In this document: positions 28,658-35,725 of the stretch, piece after piece | Position numbering within the stretch: position 1 is the first letter of the stretch | How the letters are laid out: every line of letters starts with the position of its first letter | Assembly (NCBI GenBank): GCA_965221755.1 | Contig: OZ244921.1 | Span: 2,852,001 to 2,916,000, forward strand | Direction of reading: 5' to 3' | Source: Azophilus sp965221755 | GTDB lineage: Bacteria; Pseudomonadota; Gammaproteobacteria; Pseudomonadales; Azotimanducaceae | Length of the DNA stretch: 64,000 bases | Made by a program: the position numbers and the translations under genes | Notes under the pieces: model-generated | Database searches by the model: none | Seen by the model: the letters and a program-made list of their open reading frames with translations, nothing else | What the model was told of the DNA's origin: nothing

Positions 28658-29890
28658 TTGACCGGGCCTCCGGCCCAGCGCCGCACCGCGCCGCGCCTGC
28701 TCGCGGCGCTGCTCCCCGCCATCCTCTGCCTGCCCCTCGCCGCCGCCGGGCAAAGCGCCAAGTCGGTTCCCTACTTTCCCGCCGCGTCCGACCCGCTCGG
28801 CCGGCAGGGGTTCGTGCAGGTGATGAACCTCTCGGACGACGGCGGCACGGTTTCCATCACCGCCTTCGACGACGGCGGGCGCGAACACGGACCCGTCAGC
28901 CTCAGCCTGGACGCCCGGCAGACCAAGCACTTCAATTCCGGCGACCTGCAGGACGGCAACGCCGCCAAGGGCCTTCCAACGGGCATCGGTGCGCCGACAA
29001 CGGGCGACTGGCGGCTCGCCGTGTCGGCGGACGACGCCATCCGGGTCTTGAGCCTGCTGTCCACGCCGACCGGGCACCTGACCAACTTGTCCGCGGTTCC
29101 GGCCGGATTCAGCTTCCCCGGCACGGGCACCGGCCAGACCTTCCGCGACTGCCCGGAGTGTCCGGAGATGGTGGCGCTTCCGTCGGGGAGCTTCCGGATG
29201 GGCTGCCTGTCGAACGACGGCAGCTGTTCTCCCGATGAGTTTCCGGTGCATGGCGTGACGATTGCGCGGCCGTTCGCCTTGGGCGTTTATGAGGTGACGT
29301 TTGTGCAGTGGGATGCGTGCGTGGCGGCGGGCGGCTGCGGCGGCCATCGGCCGTACGACAGAGGTTGGAGCCGTGGGGACCGCCTGGTGATCGGGGACCG
29401 CCCGGTGATCAACGTGAGCTGGGAGGACGCTCAACTGTACGTGCAATGGCTTTCCCGTCGGACGGGTCATGGGTATCGGCTGCCGAGCGAGTCGGAGTGG
29501 GAGTACGCGGCGCGTTCGGGGACATCCACCAAGTATTGGTGGGGCGACGGGGTTGGGGTGAGCCGCGCGAACTGCGACGGGTGCGGGAGCCGGTGGGATG
29601 ACCGATCGACGGCGCCGGTGGGTTCGTTCGCGGCGAGTCCGTGGGGCCTTCACGACATGCACGGGAACGTTTGGGAGTGGGTTGGGGACTGCTGGAACGG
29701 CAGTCACGAGGGGGCGCCTGCGGACGGCAGCGCCCGCAATTCCCGGGATTGTGCCGAAGGCGTTTTGCGCGGCGGCTCCTGGAACGACATACCGAGGCAC
29801 CTCCGCTCCGCGAACCGCCTCAGGTACCTCCCCGGCGACTGGAACTACAACGTCATCGGCTTCCGCGTTGCCCGGACGCTCACGCCCTGA
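28658..29890 (+). CDS. DGR variable protein: secreted FGE/SUMF-type C-type-lectin fold
   Basis: Open frame of 410 residues with a poor TTG start and no Shine-Dalgarno. The natural start is probably ATG 28594 through the C tract. A hydrophobic stretch (LLAALLPAILCLPLAAAG) is a signal peptide. Residues ~35-150 are a beta-rich domain of unknown family. Then comes a formylglycine-generating-enzyme/SUMF domain: MVALPSGSFRMG, LGVYEVTFVQWDACV, PVINVSWEDAQLYVQWLS, YRLPSESEWEYAAR and GNVWEWVGDCW. The last ~41 residues, from VLRGGSWND, are the variable repeat. SUMF-type C-lectin folds are the standard scaffold of DGR targets; the diversified face would bind ligands outside the cell. Confidence 0.88.
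   Translation: MTGPPAQRRTAPRLLAALLPAILCLPLAAAGQSAKSVPYFPAASDPLGRQGFVQVMNLSDDGGTVSITAFDDGGREHGPVSLSLDARQTKHFNSGDLQDGNAAKGLPTGIGAPTTGDWRLAVSADDAIRVLSLLSTPTGHLTNLSAVPAGFSFPGTGTGQTFRDCPECPEMVALPSGSFRMGCLSNDGSCSPDEFPVHGVTIARPFALGVYEVTFVQWDACVAAGGCGGHRPYDRGWSRGDRLVIGDRPVINVSWEDAQLYVQWLSRRTGHGYRLPSESEWEYAARSGTSTKYWWGDGVGVSRANCDGCGSRWDDRSTAPVGSFAASPWGLHDMHGNVWEWVGDCWNGSHEGAPADGSARNSRDCAEGVLRGGSWNDIPRHLRSANRLRYLPGDWNYNVIGFRVARTLTP
29760..29882 (+). repeat. DGR variable repeat (VR)
   Basis: 123 bases aligning with the template repeat at 31497-31616. In coding frame the TR codons AAC, AAA, AAC, AAC, AAC, AAC, AAC read GAC, ATA, CAC, CTC, TAC, CTC, GAC in VR, so every change is at a template adenine. 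Beyond that there is one CGG/TGG difference, one extra codon in VR within the AAC-rich stretch, and a C/G difference in the 3' invariant segment. VR lies at the very 3' end of the target gene, as in known DGRs. Confidence 0.93.
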
Positions 29891-29968
29891 CCCCTTACCT
29901 CCTTACGTCTTTGGGGGAGCGGCGATGACTTGGGTGGCGGTTCGGTGGGTAGCGGTCTCCGGGGGGTT

Positions 29969-29992
29969 CCAAGGGGGGGCGTCCCCCCTTGG
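29969..29992 (+). promoter_or_regulatory. GC-rich hairpin downstream of VR (likely DGR target-recognition cruciform)
   Basis: CCAAGGGGGG (29969-29978), loop GCGT, CCCCCCTTGG (29983-29992): a perfect 10-bp stem with a 4-base loop, 86 bases after VR. In the Bordetella phage DGR a short GC stem with a 4-nt loop just after VR is needed for efficient retargeting, and this element has the same geometry. No T-run follows, so an intrinsic terminator is less likely. Confidence 0.7.
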
Positions 29993-30022
29993 CCGGGACG
30001 CTTGGGCGTTCGTTGGGCTGGT

Positions 30023-30424
30023 GTGCCGCCGTTGAACGGCGGGGGAGGGCAGGGCCCGGCTTCCGGCCAGCCCGACCGCGCCCGAACCACCGGCGCGGCA
30101 CTGGAGGCCCACTACCGCTTCCTGCTCTGGCTGGTGCCCGCCGTGGAGCGCTTTCCGCGCCGTCAGAAGTTCCTGCTCGGCGACCGAATCCAGGCGGCCG
30201 CCTTGGATGTGCTTGAGCGCCTGATCGAGGCCACCTACACGAAGCGGCGGGGCGACCTGCTCGCCCGCGCCAACCTCGGCCTTGAGAAGCTGCGCTTTCT
30301 GTTCCGCTTGGCGCACGACCTGCATCTGCTGGACATGCGGCGCTACCGGCATGCCGCCCGCAGCATTGACGACACCGGCCGCAAGGTGGGCGCTTGGCGC
30401 AAGGCGCACCATGCCCAAGCCTGA
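30023..30424 (+). CDS. avd: DGR accessory variability determinant (Avd)
   Basis: 133 residues from GTG 30023. Four-helix-bundle pattern typical of bacterial Avd: YRFLLWLVPAVERFPRRQKF, LLGDRIQAAALDVLERLIEA, RRGDLLARANLGLEKLRFLF, RLAHDLHLLDMRRY and ending DDTGRKVGAWRKAH. Avd forms a basic pentamer that binds the RT and the TR RNA and is needed for mutagenic cDNA synthesis. The frame is open to 29930, but the extra part is low-complexity and includes the hairpin. The last 14 bases overlap the RT start. Confidence 0.9.
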   Translation: MPPLNGGGGQGPASGQPDRARTTGAALEAHYRFLLWLVPAVERFPRRQKFLLGDRIQAAALDVLERLIEATYTKRRGDLLARANLGLEKLRFLFRLAHDLHLLDMRRYRHAARSIDDTGRKVGAWRKAHHAQA

Positions 30425-31661
30425 GCGCGACCTGTTCGGCGGCATCGCCAGCTTTCCGGCCTTGATTGCCGCAGCGACGAAGGCGGCCAAGGGCAAGCGG
30501 GCCAAACCGGGGGTGGCGGCCTTCCTGGCCAACCTCGAAACCGAGGCCCTGCGCCTTGAGCGCCAGTTGCTGAGCGGCGCCTACCGCCCGGGCCGCTACA
30601 AGAGGATCGAGATGTTCGACCCCAAGCACCGCACCGTCTCCGCCGCCCCGTTTCGGGACCGGGTGGTGCATCACGCCTTCTGCGCGGTGTGCGAACCCCT
30701 ATTCGAGCGCGGCTTCATCCACGACAGCTACGCCAACCGCGCCGGCAAGGGCAGCCACCGGGCGGTGGCCCGCTACGAGCGCTTCCGCGACCGCGCCCGC
30801 CATGTGCTGCGCTGCGACATCCACCGCTACTTTCCCGCCATTGACCACGAGATCCTCAAGCGGGACTTGCGCCGCCGCATCGCCTGCCCGCGCACCTTGG
30901 CGCTGGCTGACCGCATCGTCGATGGCTCGAACCGCCAGGAGCCGGTGAACCTGCACTTTCCGGGCGACGACCTCTTCGCCCCTTTCGAGCGCCGCCGCGG
31001 CCTGCCCATCGGCAACCTCACCAGCCAGTTCTTTGCCAACCTGTACTTGGACGGCTTGGACCATTACTGCAAGGAGGTGCTGCGGGCCAAGGGCTACTTG
31101 CGCTACGTGGACGACTTCGCGCTGTTCCACGACGACCCCGGCCAGCTTGAGGACTGGCGGCGGCGCATCGAAGGCTACCTTGAGGGCCGGCGGCTTAAGC
31201 TGCATCCGCGCAAGACGGAGATCCTGCCCACGGCCGAGCCTGCGGCCTTCCTCGGCTTCGTGCTGCTGCCGGACGGCCGCCGTCTTCTGCCCGAGGCCAA
31301 CGTGCGCCGCTTCCGCAACCGGCTGCGCGGCCTTCGAGACCGCTGGCGGGCAGGGACGGTGGAACCACCTGAGGTGCGGCGGCGGATAGTGTCTTGGATA
31401 GCCCACGCCGAGCACGCCAACACCCGGCGTCTGCGCCGGTCGATCTTCAGCGCCGTGCGCTTCCGCAGGGCGCCGGAGCCTGGCCCGCCCCCGAACGCGT
31501 TTTGCGCGGCGGCTCCTGGAACAACAAACCGAGGAACCTCCGCTCCGCGAACCGCAACAGGAACAACCCCGGCAACCGGAACAACAACAACGGCTTCCGC
31601 GTTGCCCGCACGCTCAACAGCCGGAGCCAGCGGTCCCACGGGGCCGGTGGGCGAGCGGTGA
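30411..31661 (+). CDS. DGR reverse transcriptase
   Basis: 416 residues from ATG 30411. RT motifs are intact: VSAAPFRDRVVHHAFC (motif 1/2), LRCDIHRYFPAIDHEILK (motif A, catalytic Asp), RGLPIGNLTSQFFANLYLDGLD (motif B with the GxxxSQ form that marks DGR enzymes), LRYVDDFALFHD (motif C, YxDD) and LKLHPRKTEILP (motif D). The catalytic part ends near RRSIFSAVRFRRAPEPG. The last ~55 residues (from NAFCAAAPG) are the TR read in a second frame, an unusual fusion. It copies TR RNA with errors at adenines and delivers the cDNA to VR. It overlaps avd by 14 bases. Confidence 0.95.
   Translation: MPKPERDLFGGIASFPALIAAATKAAKGKRAKPGVAAFLANLETEALRLERQLLSGAYRPGRYKRIEMFDPKHRTVSAAPFRDRVVHHAFCAVCEPLFERGFIHDSYANRAGKGSHRAVARYERFRDRARHVLRCDIHRYFPAIDHEILKRDLRRRIACPRTLALADRIVDGSNRQEPVNLHFPGDDLFAPFERRRGLPIGNLTSQFFANLYLDGLDHYCKEVLRAKGYLRYVDDFALFHDDPGQLEDWRRRIEGYLEGRRLKLHPRKTEILPTAEPAAFLGFVLLPDGRRLLPEANVRRFRNRLRGLRDRWRAGTVEPPEVRRRIVSWIAHAEHANTRRLRRSIFSAVRFRRAPEPGPPPNAFCAAAPGTTNRGTSAPRTATGTTPATGTTTTASALPARSTAGASGPTGPVGER
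31497..31616 (+). repeat. DGR template repeat (TR)
   Basis: 120 bases highly similar to VR at 29760-29882. Rich in AAC codons when read in the VR frame, coding GGSWNNKPRNLRSANR and then an Asn/Arg run before GFRVARTLN. AAC codons allow 15 amino acids and no stop when adenines mutate, the hallmark of a DGR template. The invariant GC-rich 3' end (TTCCGCGTTGCCCGCACGCTCA) carries the IMH* version of the initiation site; VR has G for C at one position. It lies inside the RT open frame. Confidence 0.93.
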
Positions 31662-31779
31662 GCGTCCAGGGCGGGCCATGATGAGCGCAGTGGGCGCCGC
31701 CTCTCTTGCCTCGCCTCGCGAGGGAGGGGCGGCGTCATTTCCGGACTTGATGCGCTCGGTTTGCCGGAGTGCGCCATCT

Positions 31780-32233
31780 TCACGCCAGCAGGGTCTCGCA
31801 GACCTCGAACACCAATTCGCCCCGACGCATTCGCCAAGGGTTTGGTGCGTGGGGCACCGCCAAATAGTTGTTGCCGTTGGGGTAAATGCTCCGAAAAGCC
31901 TCGGCTGCCCCCGCATCCAGCTTGTCCGGGTTGATCTTGCATTCGATCAAGTCCACGCGCTCCTCCTCGCGTCGGCAGCAAGGTCAGAAAACCTTGGCGG
32001 TTGCGGATGCCGAACAGTTCCTGAATGTCCCGTGCGCAGAAGCCATTGAAGAAGAGTTCTGGATCATGCAGGCGGCGCTGGACGGAGGGCAGGTCGCAAT
32101 TCAGGCACTCAGCCTCTGGAAGCATCTGCGCCAAAGTGGTTTTGCCCACACGCCGGACTCCAGACAGCCAGACCACCGGGCGCTGAGCCCAAGCTGCTGT
32201 TAGCCGTTCAAGCCATATGTCTCTCGAAATCAT
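31780..32233 (-). pseudogene. AAA ATPase (DUF4143-type), internally deleted and frameshifted
   Basis: The N-terminus (ATG 32233) gives MISRDIWLERLTAAW and Walker A WLSGVRRVGKTTLAQML, continuing to DPELFFNGFCARDIQELFG. The text then jumps (GIRNRQGFLTLLPT) and, in a shifted frame, ends with RVDLIECKINPDKLDAGA, FRSIYPNGNNYL, VPHAPNPWRMRRGELV and VCETLLA at 31780. That is the first ~75 and last ~70 residues of a ~400-residue ATP-binding protein, with the Walker B part and DUF4143 core missing. Not functional. Confidence 0.75.
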
Positions 32234-32436
32234 ATCTGTACTTTGCGTTTGGTTTACCAAATGTAAAGCATGGTTTCGAAATTAGGGTTTAAGGGAGTGT
32301 GTTGAGCGAAGTGTCGCCCCCCCGCTCCAGGCCTCGTGCTGGCGGAAGGATCAATGGAACAGGCGATGCCTTTTTTGTGGGGGCTGCCGCATGGCTTTTT
32401 CGCGCCTTGCTGGTGTGCGCAAGGGTCGTATCTAAA

Positions 32437-32514
32437 GCTTGCGCCGGTTGATCTTCAGCGCCATGCGCAAGAGCATGGTGCCGGAGCTTGGCCCCATCCT
32501 CAGGAGCGTTGTGT
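32437..32514 (+). pseudogene. Faded copy of the DGR RT 3' end
   Basis: GCGCCGGTTGATCTTCAGCG followed by CCATGCGC and then GGTGCCGGAGCTTGGCCCC closely match the RT 3' end (about 31430-31490: GCGCCGGTCGATCTTCAGCG, CCGTGCGC, GGCGCCGGAGCCTGGCCC). The match decays just where the TR would begin. This looks like the remains of a duplicated or older DGR 3' module about 1 kb downstream of the present one. Confidence 0.6.
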
Positions 32515-33138
32515 CGGACTGCCCCACACGGACGCAACCAAATCTGCCGTCCATTGGCACGGATGGCCGTAGGCTTTCTTGATGTCGCCGTCAACGGTCC
32601 TGAACACGAGCTCGGGTGTGCGGTCCTCAGGGGAATTGTCGTAAACGTAACCCCTGTCCACTTCTGGCAGGAGTGTGCCCAAGTGGGCGATGGAGCGGCC
32701 ATGCCGGCTGATGATCTTGGGGATTGGCACGTCGTGCCCCCCTTGGGTCACTCGTTTGGCCACACGTCCGGCGTTGATCGCCGGATCTTCCGTTCCGACG
32801 AAAAACAACCGAACGAAGAACCCCTTGGCTGCTGCTCGCCGGATGAAGTCAACTTTCGACTCGGTTGAGAGGACGGTCTCGAAGGCAATCGAGCGCCCGC
32901 TTTCCAAACAAGCCTCCCTTCTCCGCTCCGCTTCCTGGGCGGCCTTCAGCACGGACTGCGGGTCGTTCCAACCGCCAAAGTCGCGCTCCGCGATCAGGTC
33001 CGGATTGATGTACTCGCAGCCCTCAAGCCATTCGTGGGCCAAGGCCTTTTCGGTCAGCGTGGTTTTGCCCGCTCCGTTGGGTCCGGCAATGACCACCAGC
33101 GTGGGCCGGTGACCTTCGGTCGCTTTGGGGTTGGTCAA
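32500..33138 (-). CDS. Zeta-toxin-like P-loop kinase
   Basis: 212 residues. Walker A VVIAGPNGAGKTTLTEKAL, then EYINPDLIAERDFGGWND, a substrate-binding SGRSIAFETVLSTESKVDFIRRA and the lid RVAKRVTQGGHDVPIPKI follow the zeta-toxin/UNAG-kinase family order. Such kinases phosphorylate UDP-N-acetylglucosamine and block wall synthesis, or act on other small substrates. The 5' end overlaps the upstream small gene by ATGA (33135-33138), as in a toxin-antitoxin pair. The 3' end runs into the RT relic, so the last ~10 residues may not be native. Confidence 0.8.
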   Translation of the reverse strand: MTNPKATEGHRPTLVVIAGPNGAGKTTLTEKALAHEWLEGCEYINPDLIAERDFGGWNDPQSVLKAAQEAERRREACLESGRSIAFETVLSTESKVDFIRRAAAKGFFVRLFFVGTEDPAINAGRVAKRVTQGGHDVPIPKIISRHGRSIAHLGTLLPEVDRGYVYDNSPEDRTPELVFRTVDGDIKKAYGHPCQWTADLVASVWGSPTQRS

Positions 33139-33407
33139 GGATCAAGCCCGCTCTGCGCGTTTGGGTTCCTCCCCAAACGGGCTTTGGCTTCTTGAATGCA
33201 ATGCAACAGATTGCTTCGCAGCGCGGCGCGGCGAGCGTTCTCGCGCTCAGCCACCTCCCGCTGGAAATCACGCATGAGCGCCGCCAAGTCCTCATCGCTT
33301 GGCTCGACGGAGGCATCCGTAAGGTTCACTTTGGGCACTGCATTGGGAGCCGCTGGCCCATCCGGCGCCCTGTCCCTTGAGGGCGTCCTCATCACGCCTT
33401 CGGGCAT
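33135..33407 (-). CDS. Small partner of the zeta-like toxin (putative antitoxin)
   Basis: 90 residues, first gene of a two-gene unit with a 4-base overlap onto the kinase. The middle (SDEDLAALMRDFQREVAERENARRAALRSNLLHCIQEAKARLG) is predicted to be long charged helices, which fits an antitoxin-like binder, but no family is recognised. ATG at 33407 is used; ATG at 33392 with GAAGG upstream is an equal candidate. Its role is inferred from position only. Confidence 0.5.
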   Translation of the reverse strand: MPEGVMRTPSRDRAPDGPAAPNAVPKVNLTDASVEPSDEDLAALMRDFQREVAERENARRAALRSNLLHCIQEAKARLGRNPNAQSGLDP

Positions 33408-33716
33408 TGCGCATCTCCAATCTCGAAGTGATGCTCCATTCTAGCCAGAATCAAGCGACAATGGGTCGTTCGGGACGGCGCGACCAAGCTACGGCTTCAG
33501 TTGGATCAGATTCCCATAAGCCGAATTCGCCTACGGCGTAAGCTTGGAGGGGTGGAGGTGCTGTCGCCCAACGCCCCAGTCTTGACGAGGCCTTACACTG
33601 GCAGGAGCATCCGGCGTTGATGGATGGACAGGGCGTGGAGGTTCAGGAAATCTGTCCTCATCCTTTTTAGATCCACGAGGTTGGAAGGAGCGGCGCCTAG
33701 GCCACTCCGAGTTGGC
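33408..33716. other. Intergenic stretch, no gene seen
   Basis: The 309 bases between the divergent toxin unit and the RNA-ligase gene have lower GC than the core genes. They show no frame with family likeness and no clear repeat. Promoters for both directions are presumably here, but no clear -35/-10 pair stands out. Confidence 0.4.
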
Positions 33717-34391
33717 ATGACGATGGCTCTCAAGTATCCCAGAACCCCGTACTGGCCGTATTCCCCGACGGTCGGACCTCGTGCTCGCGTCCATTCGGAC
33801 CCGGATCGGTTCGTCGGCGAGACGGTTGTGGCGACGGAGAAGTTGGATGGCGGCAACACGCTGCTGCACGAAGGCAAGGTTTACGCTCGGAGCGCCTCCA
33901 TCCCGTCGGAGGCGAAGTGGATGGCCATGGTGAAGAAGCACCATGCGTGGAAGGTCCGCGGACCGGACGTCTTTCTCTACGGGGAGGACATCTACGGCGT
34001 ACACAGCATCGAGCACGCTCCAGTGCAGGAAGATCGGACCTTCTGCGCCTTTTCACTCAGAGGCCCCGATGGCGCTCTCGCCTCGTTTGCGGAGCTCGAG
34101 ACCTATGCGGCGTCAAAGGGCATTCCAGTCGTCCCGGTGCTGTTCCGCGGATGTTTCGCTTCGGTCGGGGACATTCGAGCATTCATGGAGGACGCACATC
34201 GAGAGCCTTCCGCGCTCGGCGGAGCCCGGGAGGGCGTCGTCTTGCGGCTGGCCAGAGGATTCCCCGGCGTGGAGTTCGCTGCCAACGTCTGCAAGAGCGT
34301 CCGAAAGGGCCATGTGCAGAGCGACAAACACTGGACCCGGAACTGGCGCCCCTGCCAGCTCGCTGCCTCGTCTTGCAATGCATTGGGGTAG
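33717..34391 (+). CDS. RNA ligase family protein (Rnl2-like nucleotidyltransferase)
   Basis: 224 residues. Nucleotidyltransferase motifs in order: I EKLDGGN (the Lys receives AMP), III VFLYGEDIYGVHSIEH, IV REGVVLRLA and V AANVCKSVRKGHV. This is the RNA_ligase fold of T4 Rnl2-like enzymes, which seal nicks in RNA duplexes with ATP. ATG at 33717 is preferred; the frame is open upstream to 33624. The last ~10 residues are unremarkable. No RNA-repair partner such as RtcB or Pnkp-Hen1 is adjacent, but a P-loop kinase gene lies divergently upstream. Confidence 0.82.
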   Translation: MTMALKYPRTPYWPYSPTVGPRARVHSDPDRFVGETVVATEKLDGGNTLLHEGKVYARSASIPSEAKWMAMVKKHHAWKVRGPDVFLYGEDIYGVHSIEHAPVQEDRTFCAFSLRGPDGALASFAELETYAASKGIPVVPVLFRGCFASVGDIRAFMEDAHREPSALGGAREGVVLRLARGFPGVEFAANVCKSVRKGHVQSDKHWTRNWRPCQLAASSCNALG

Positions 34392-34464
34392 TTGGCTGAG
34401 CGATGTTCCAACCCCTGTGGATCCGTGGTTGTAGCGCGGGTCGCCCGCCGACTAGACTACCGCG

Positions 34465-35145
34465 ATGGACGGCATGCACGACTTGGGCGGCAAGCACGGC
34501 TTTGGGCGGATCGTTCGGGAGCCCGATGAGCCGGCCTTCCACGAACGTTGGGAGGCGGTGGTGTTCGCCATGTCGAACGCATTGGGCGCTGCCGGGGTGA
34601 TGCGCAACATCGATCAGTTCCGCCATGCCGTGGAGCGCATCGATCCCGTGGCCTACCTTGACCACGGCTACTATGGCCGTTGGCTGGGTGGTATCGAGAA
34701 TCTGCTGGTTGAGGCGGGGCTGGTCACCCAGCGCGAGATTGATGATCGGGTTCGGCGCTCCGGGGGCGCGCTTGGGCGGGTGGCTGCGCGGCCATCGGAC
34801 GCGCCGGATCGAATCGACTACGCGCCGGAGGACTTGGGGGCGCGGCGGCCAGTCACGGATGCGCCCAAGTTCGCCGTTGGCGACACCGTGGTTACGCGGG
34901 CTCTGCCTTCGGCCGGCCACACCCGCCTGCCGGCCTACGCCCGGGGCAGGCCAGGCGAAGTGATCGCATGGCATGGCGGCTGGATCCTCCCGGATGCCAA
35001 CGCCCACGGCGAAGGCGAGCGGCCCGCCCATCTGTACACCGTTCGGTTGCCCGGCCAAGTGCTTTGGGGCGCCGGCGCGGAGCCGGACGCCGCAGTGTGC
35101 CTGGATCTGTTTGAGCCCTACTTGGAGAAGGCAGCCCAACCATGA
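34465..35145 (+). CDS. nthB: Nitrile hydratase subunit beta
   Basis: 226 residues. MDGMHDLGGKHGFGRI at the start, DHGYYGRWLGGIENLLVEAG in the middle and the C-terminal SH3-like domain (FAVGDTVVTR, HTRLPAYARGRPGEVI, HLYTVRLPGQVLWG) are typical. It pairs with the alpha subunit to hydrate nitriles to amides. Beta-before-alpha order with ATGA overlap is the usual arrangement of cobalt-type enzymes. Confidence 0.95.
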   Translation: MDGMHDLGGKHGFGRIVREPDEPAFHERWEAVVFAMSNALGAAGVMRNIDQFRHAVERIDPVAYLDHGYYGRWLGGIENLLVEAGLVTQREIDDRVRRSGGALGRVAARPSDAPDRIDYAPEDLGARRPVTDAPKFAVGDTVVTRALPSAGHTRLPAYARGRPGEVIAWHGGWILPDANAHGEGERPAHLYTVRLPGQVLWGAGAEPDAAVCLDLFEPYLEKAAQP

Positions 35146-35711
35146 GTGAAGCCAAGCCCCAAGCCCTGCGAGCCGAGGCCCTGGAGTCCATCCTCACTGA
35201 ACGGGGCTTGCTCAAGGCCGAGGCCGTGGATGAGGTCATCGCCTTGTTCAACGAGCGCGTCGGCCCCATGAACGGCGCCCAGGTTGTGGTCAAGGCTTGG
35301 CGGGATGCGGACTTCAAGGCTCGGTTGCTGGCGGATGGCACCGAGGCGATCAAGCCCTTCAACTTCGGCGGCGGTCAGGTGGACAAGCTGGTGGTGGTGG
35401 AGAACACGCCGGCGGTCCACAACGTGGTGGTCTGCACCCTGTGCTCCTGCTATCCGTGGGCGCTGTTGGGCCTGCCGCCGCGCTGGTACAAGGATCCAGC
35501 CTACCGTTCGCGGGTGGTGCGCGAGCCGCGGGCGGTGCTGGCGGAGTTCGGCGTCGAATTGCCCTTGCGCACCGCAGTCCGGGTCTGGGACTCCAGCGCC
35601 GAGGTGCGCTACTTGGTGCTGCCCCAAGCGCCGCAGGACGTTGCCGGCCTGAGTGAGCAGGCGCTGCTCGACCGGGTCAGCCGCGATGCCATGATTGGGG
35701 TGGCGCTCTAG
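35142..35711 (+). CDS. nthA: Nitrile hydratase subunit alpha (cobalt type)
   Basis: 189 residues. The metal site VCTLCSCYPW has the Thr and Tyr that mark non-corrin cobalt enzymes (iron enzymes have Ser and Thr there). The three Cys bind the metal, and two are oxidised in the active form. The flanking LGLPPRWYKDPAYRSRVVREPRAVL is conserved. Overlaps nthB by 4 bases. Maturation needs the activator encoded next, which here is interrupted. Confidence 0.95.
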   Translation: MSEAKPQALRAEALESILTERGLLKAEAVDEVIALFNERVGPMNGAQVVVKAWRDADFKARLLADGTEAIKPFNFGGGQVDKLVVVENTPAVHNVVVCTLCSCYPWALLGLPPRWYKDPAYRSRVVREPRAVLAEFGVELPLRTAVRVWDSSAEVRYLVLPQAPQDVAGLSEQALLDRVSRDAMIGVAL

Positions 35712-35725
35712 CCGGGGCTTGAACT

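Noticed and set aside
29893..30022. Avd starting at ATG 29930
   Set aside because: It would add 31 Gly/Pro/Arg-rich residues encoded across the hairpin, unlike any Avd. GTG 30023 fits the family length better.
31175..32260. Long minus-strand frame of 361 residues as one AAA protein
   Set aside because: Only the first ~75 residues are ATPase. The rest is antisense of the TR and RT. The true ATPase C-terminus is found in another frame ending at 31780.
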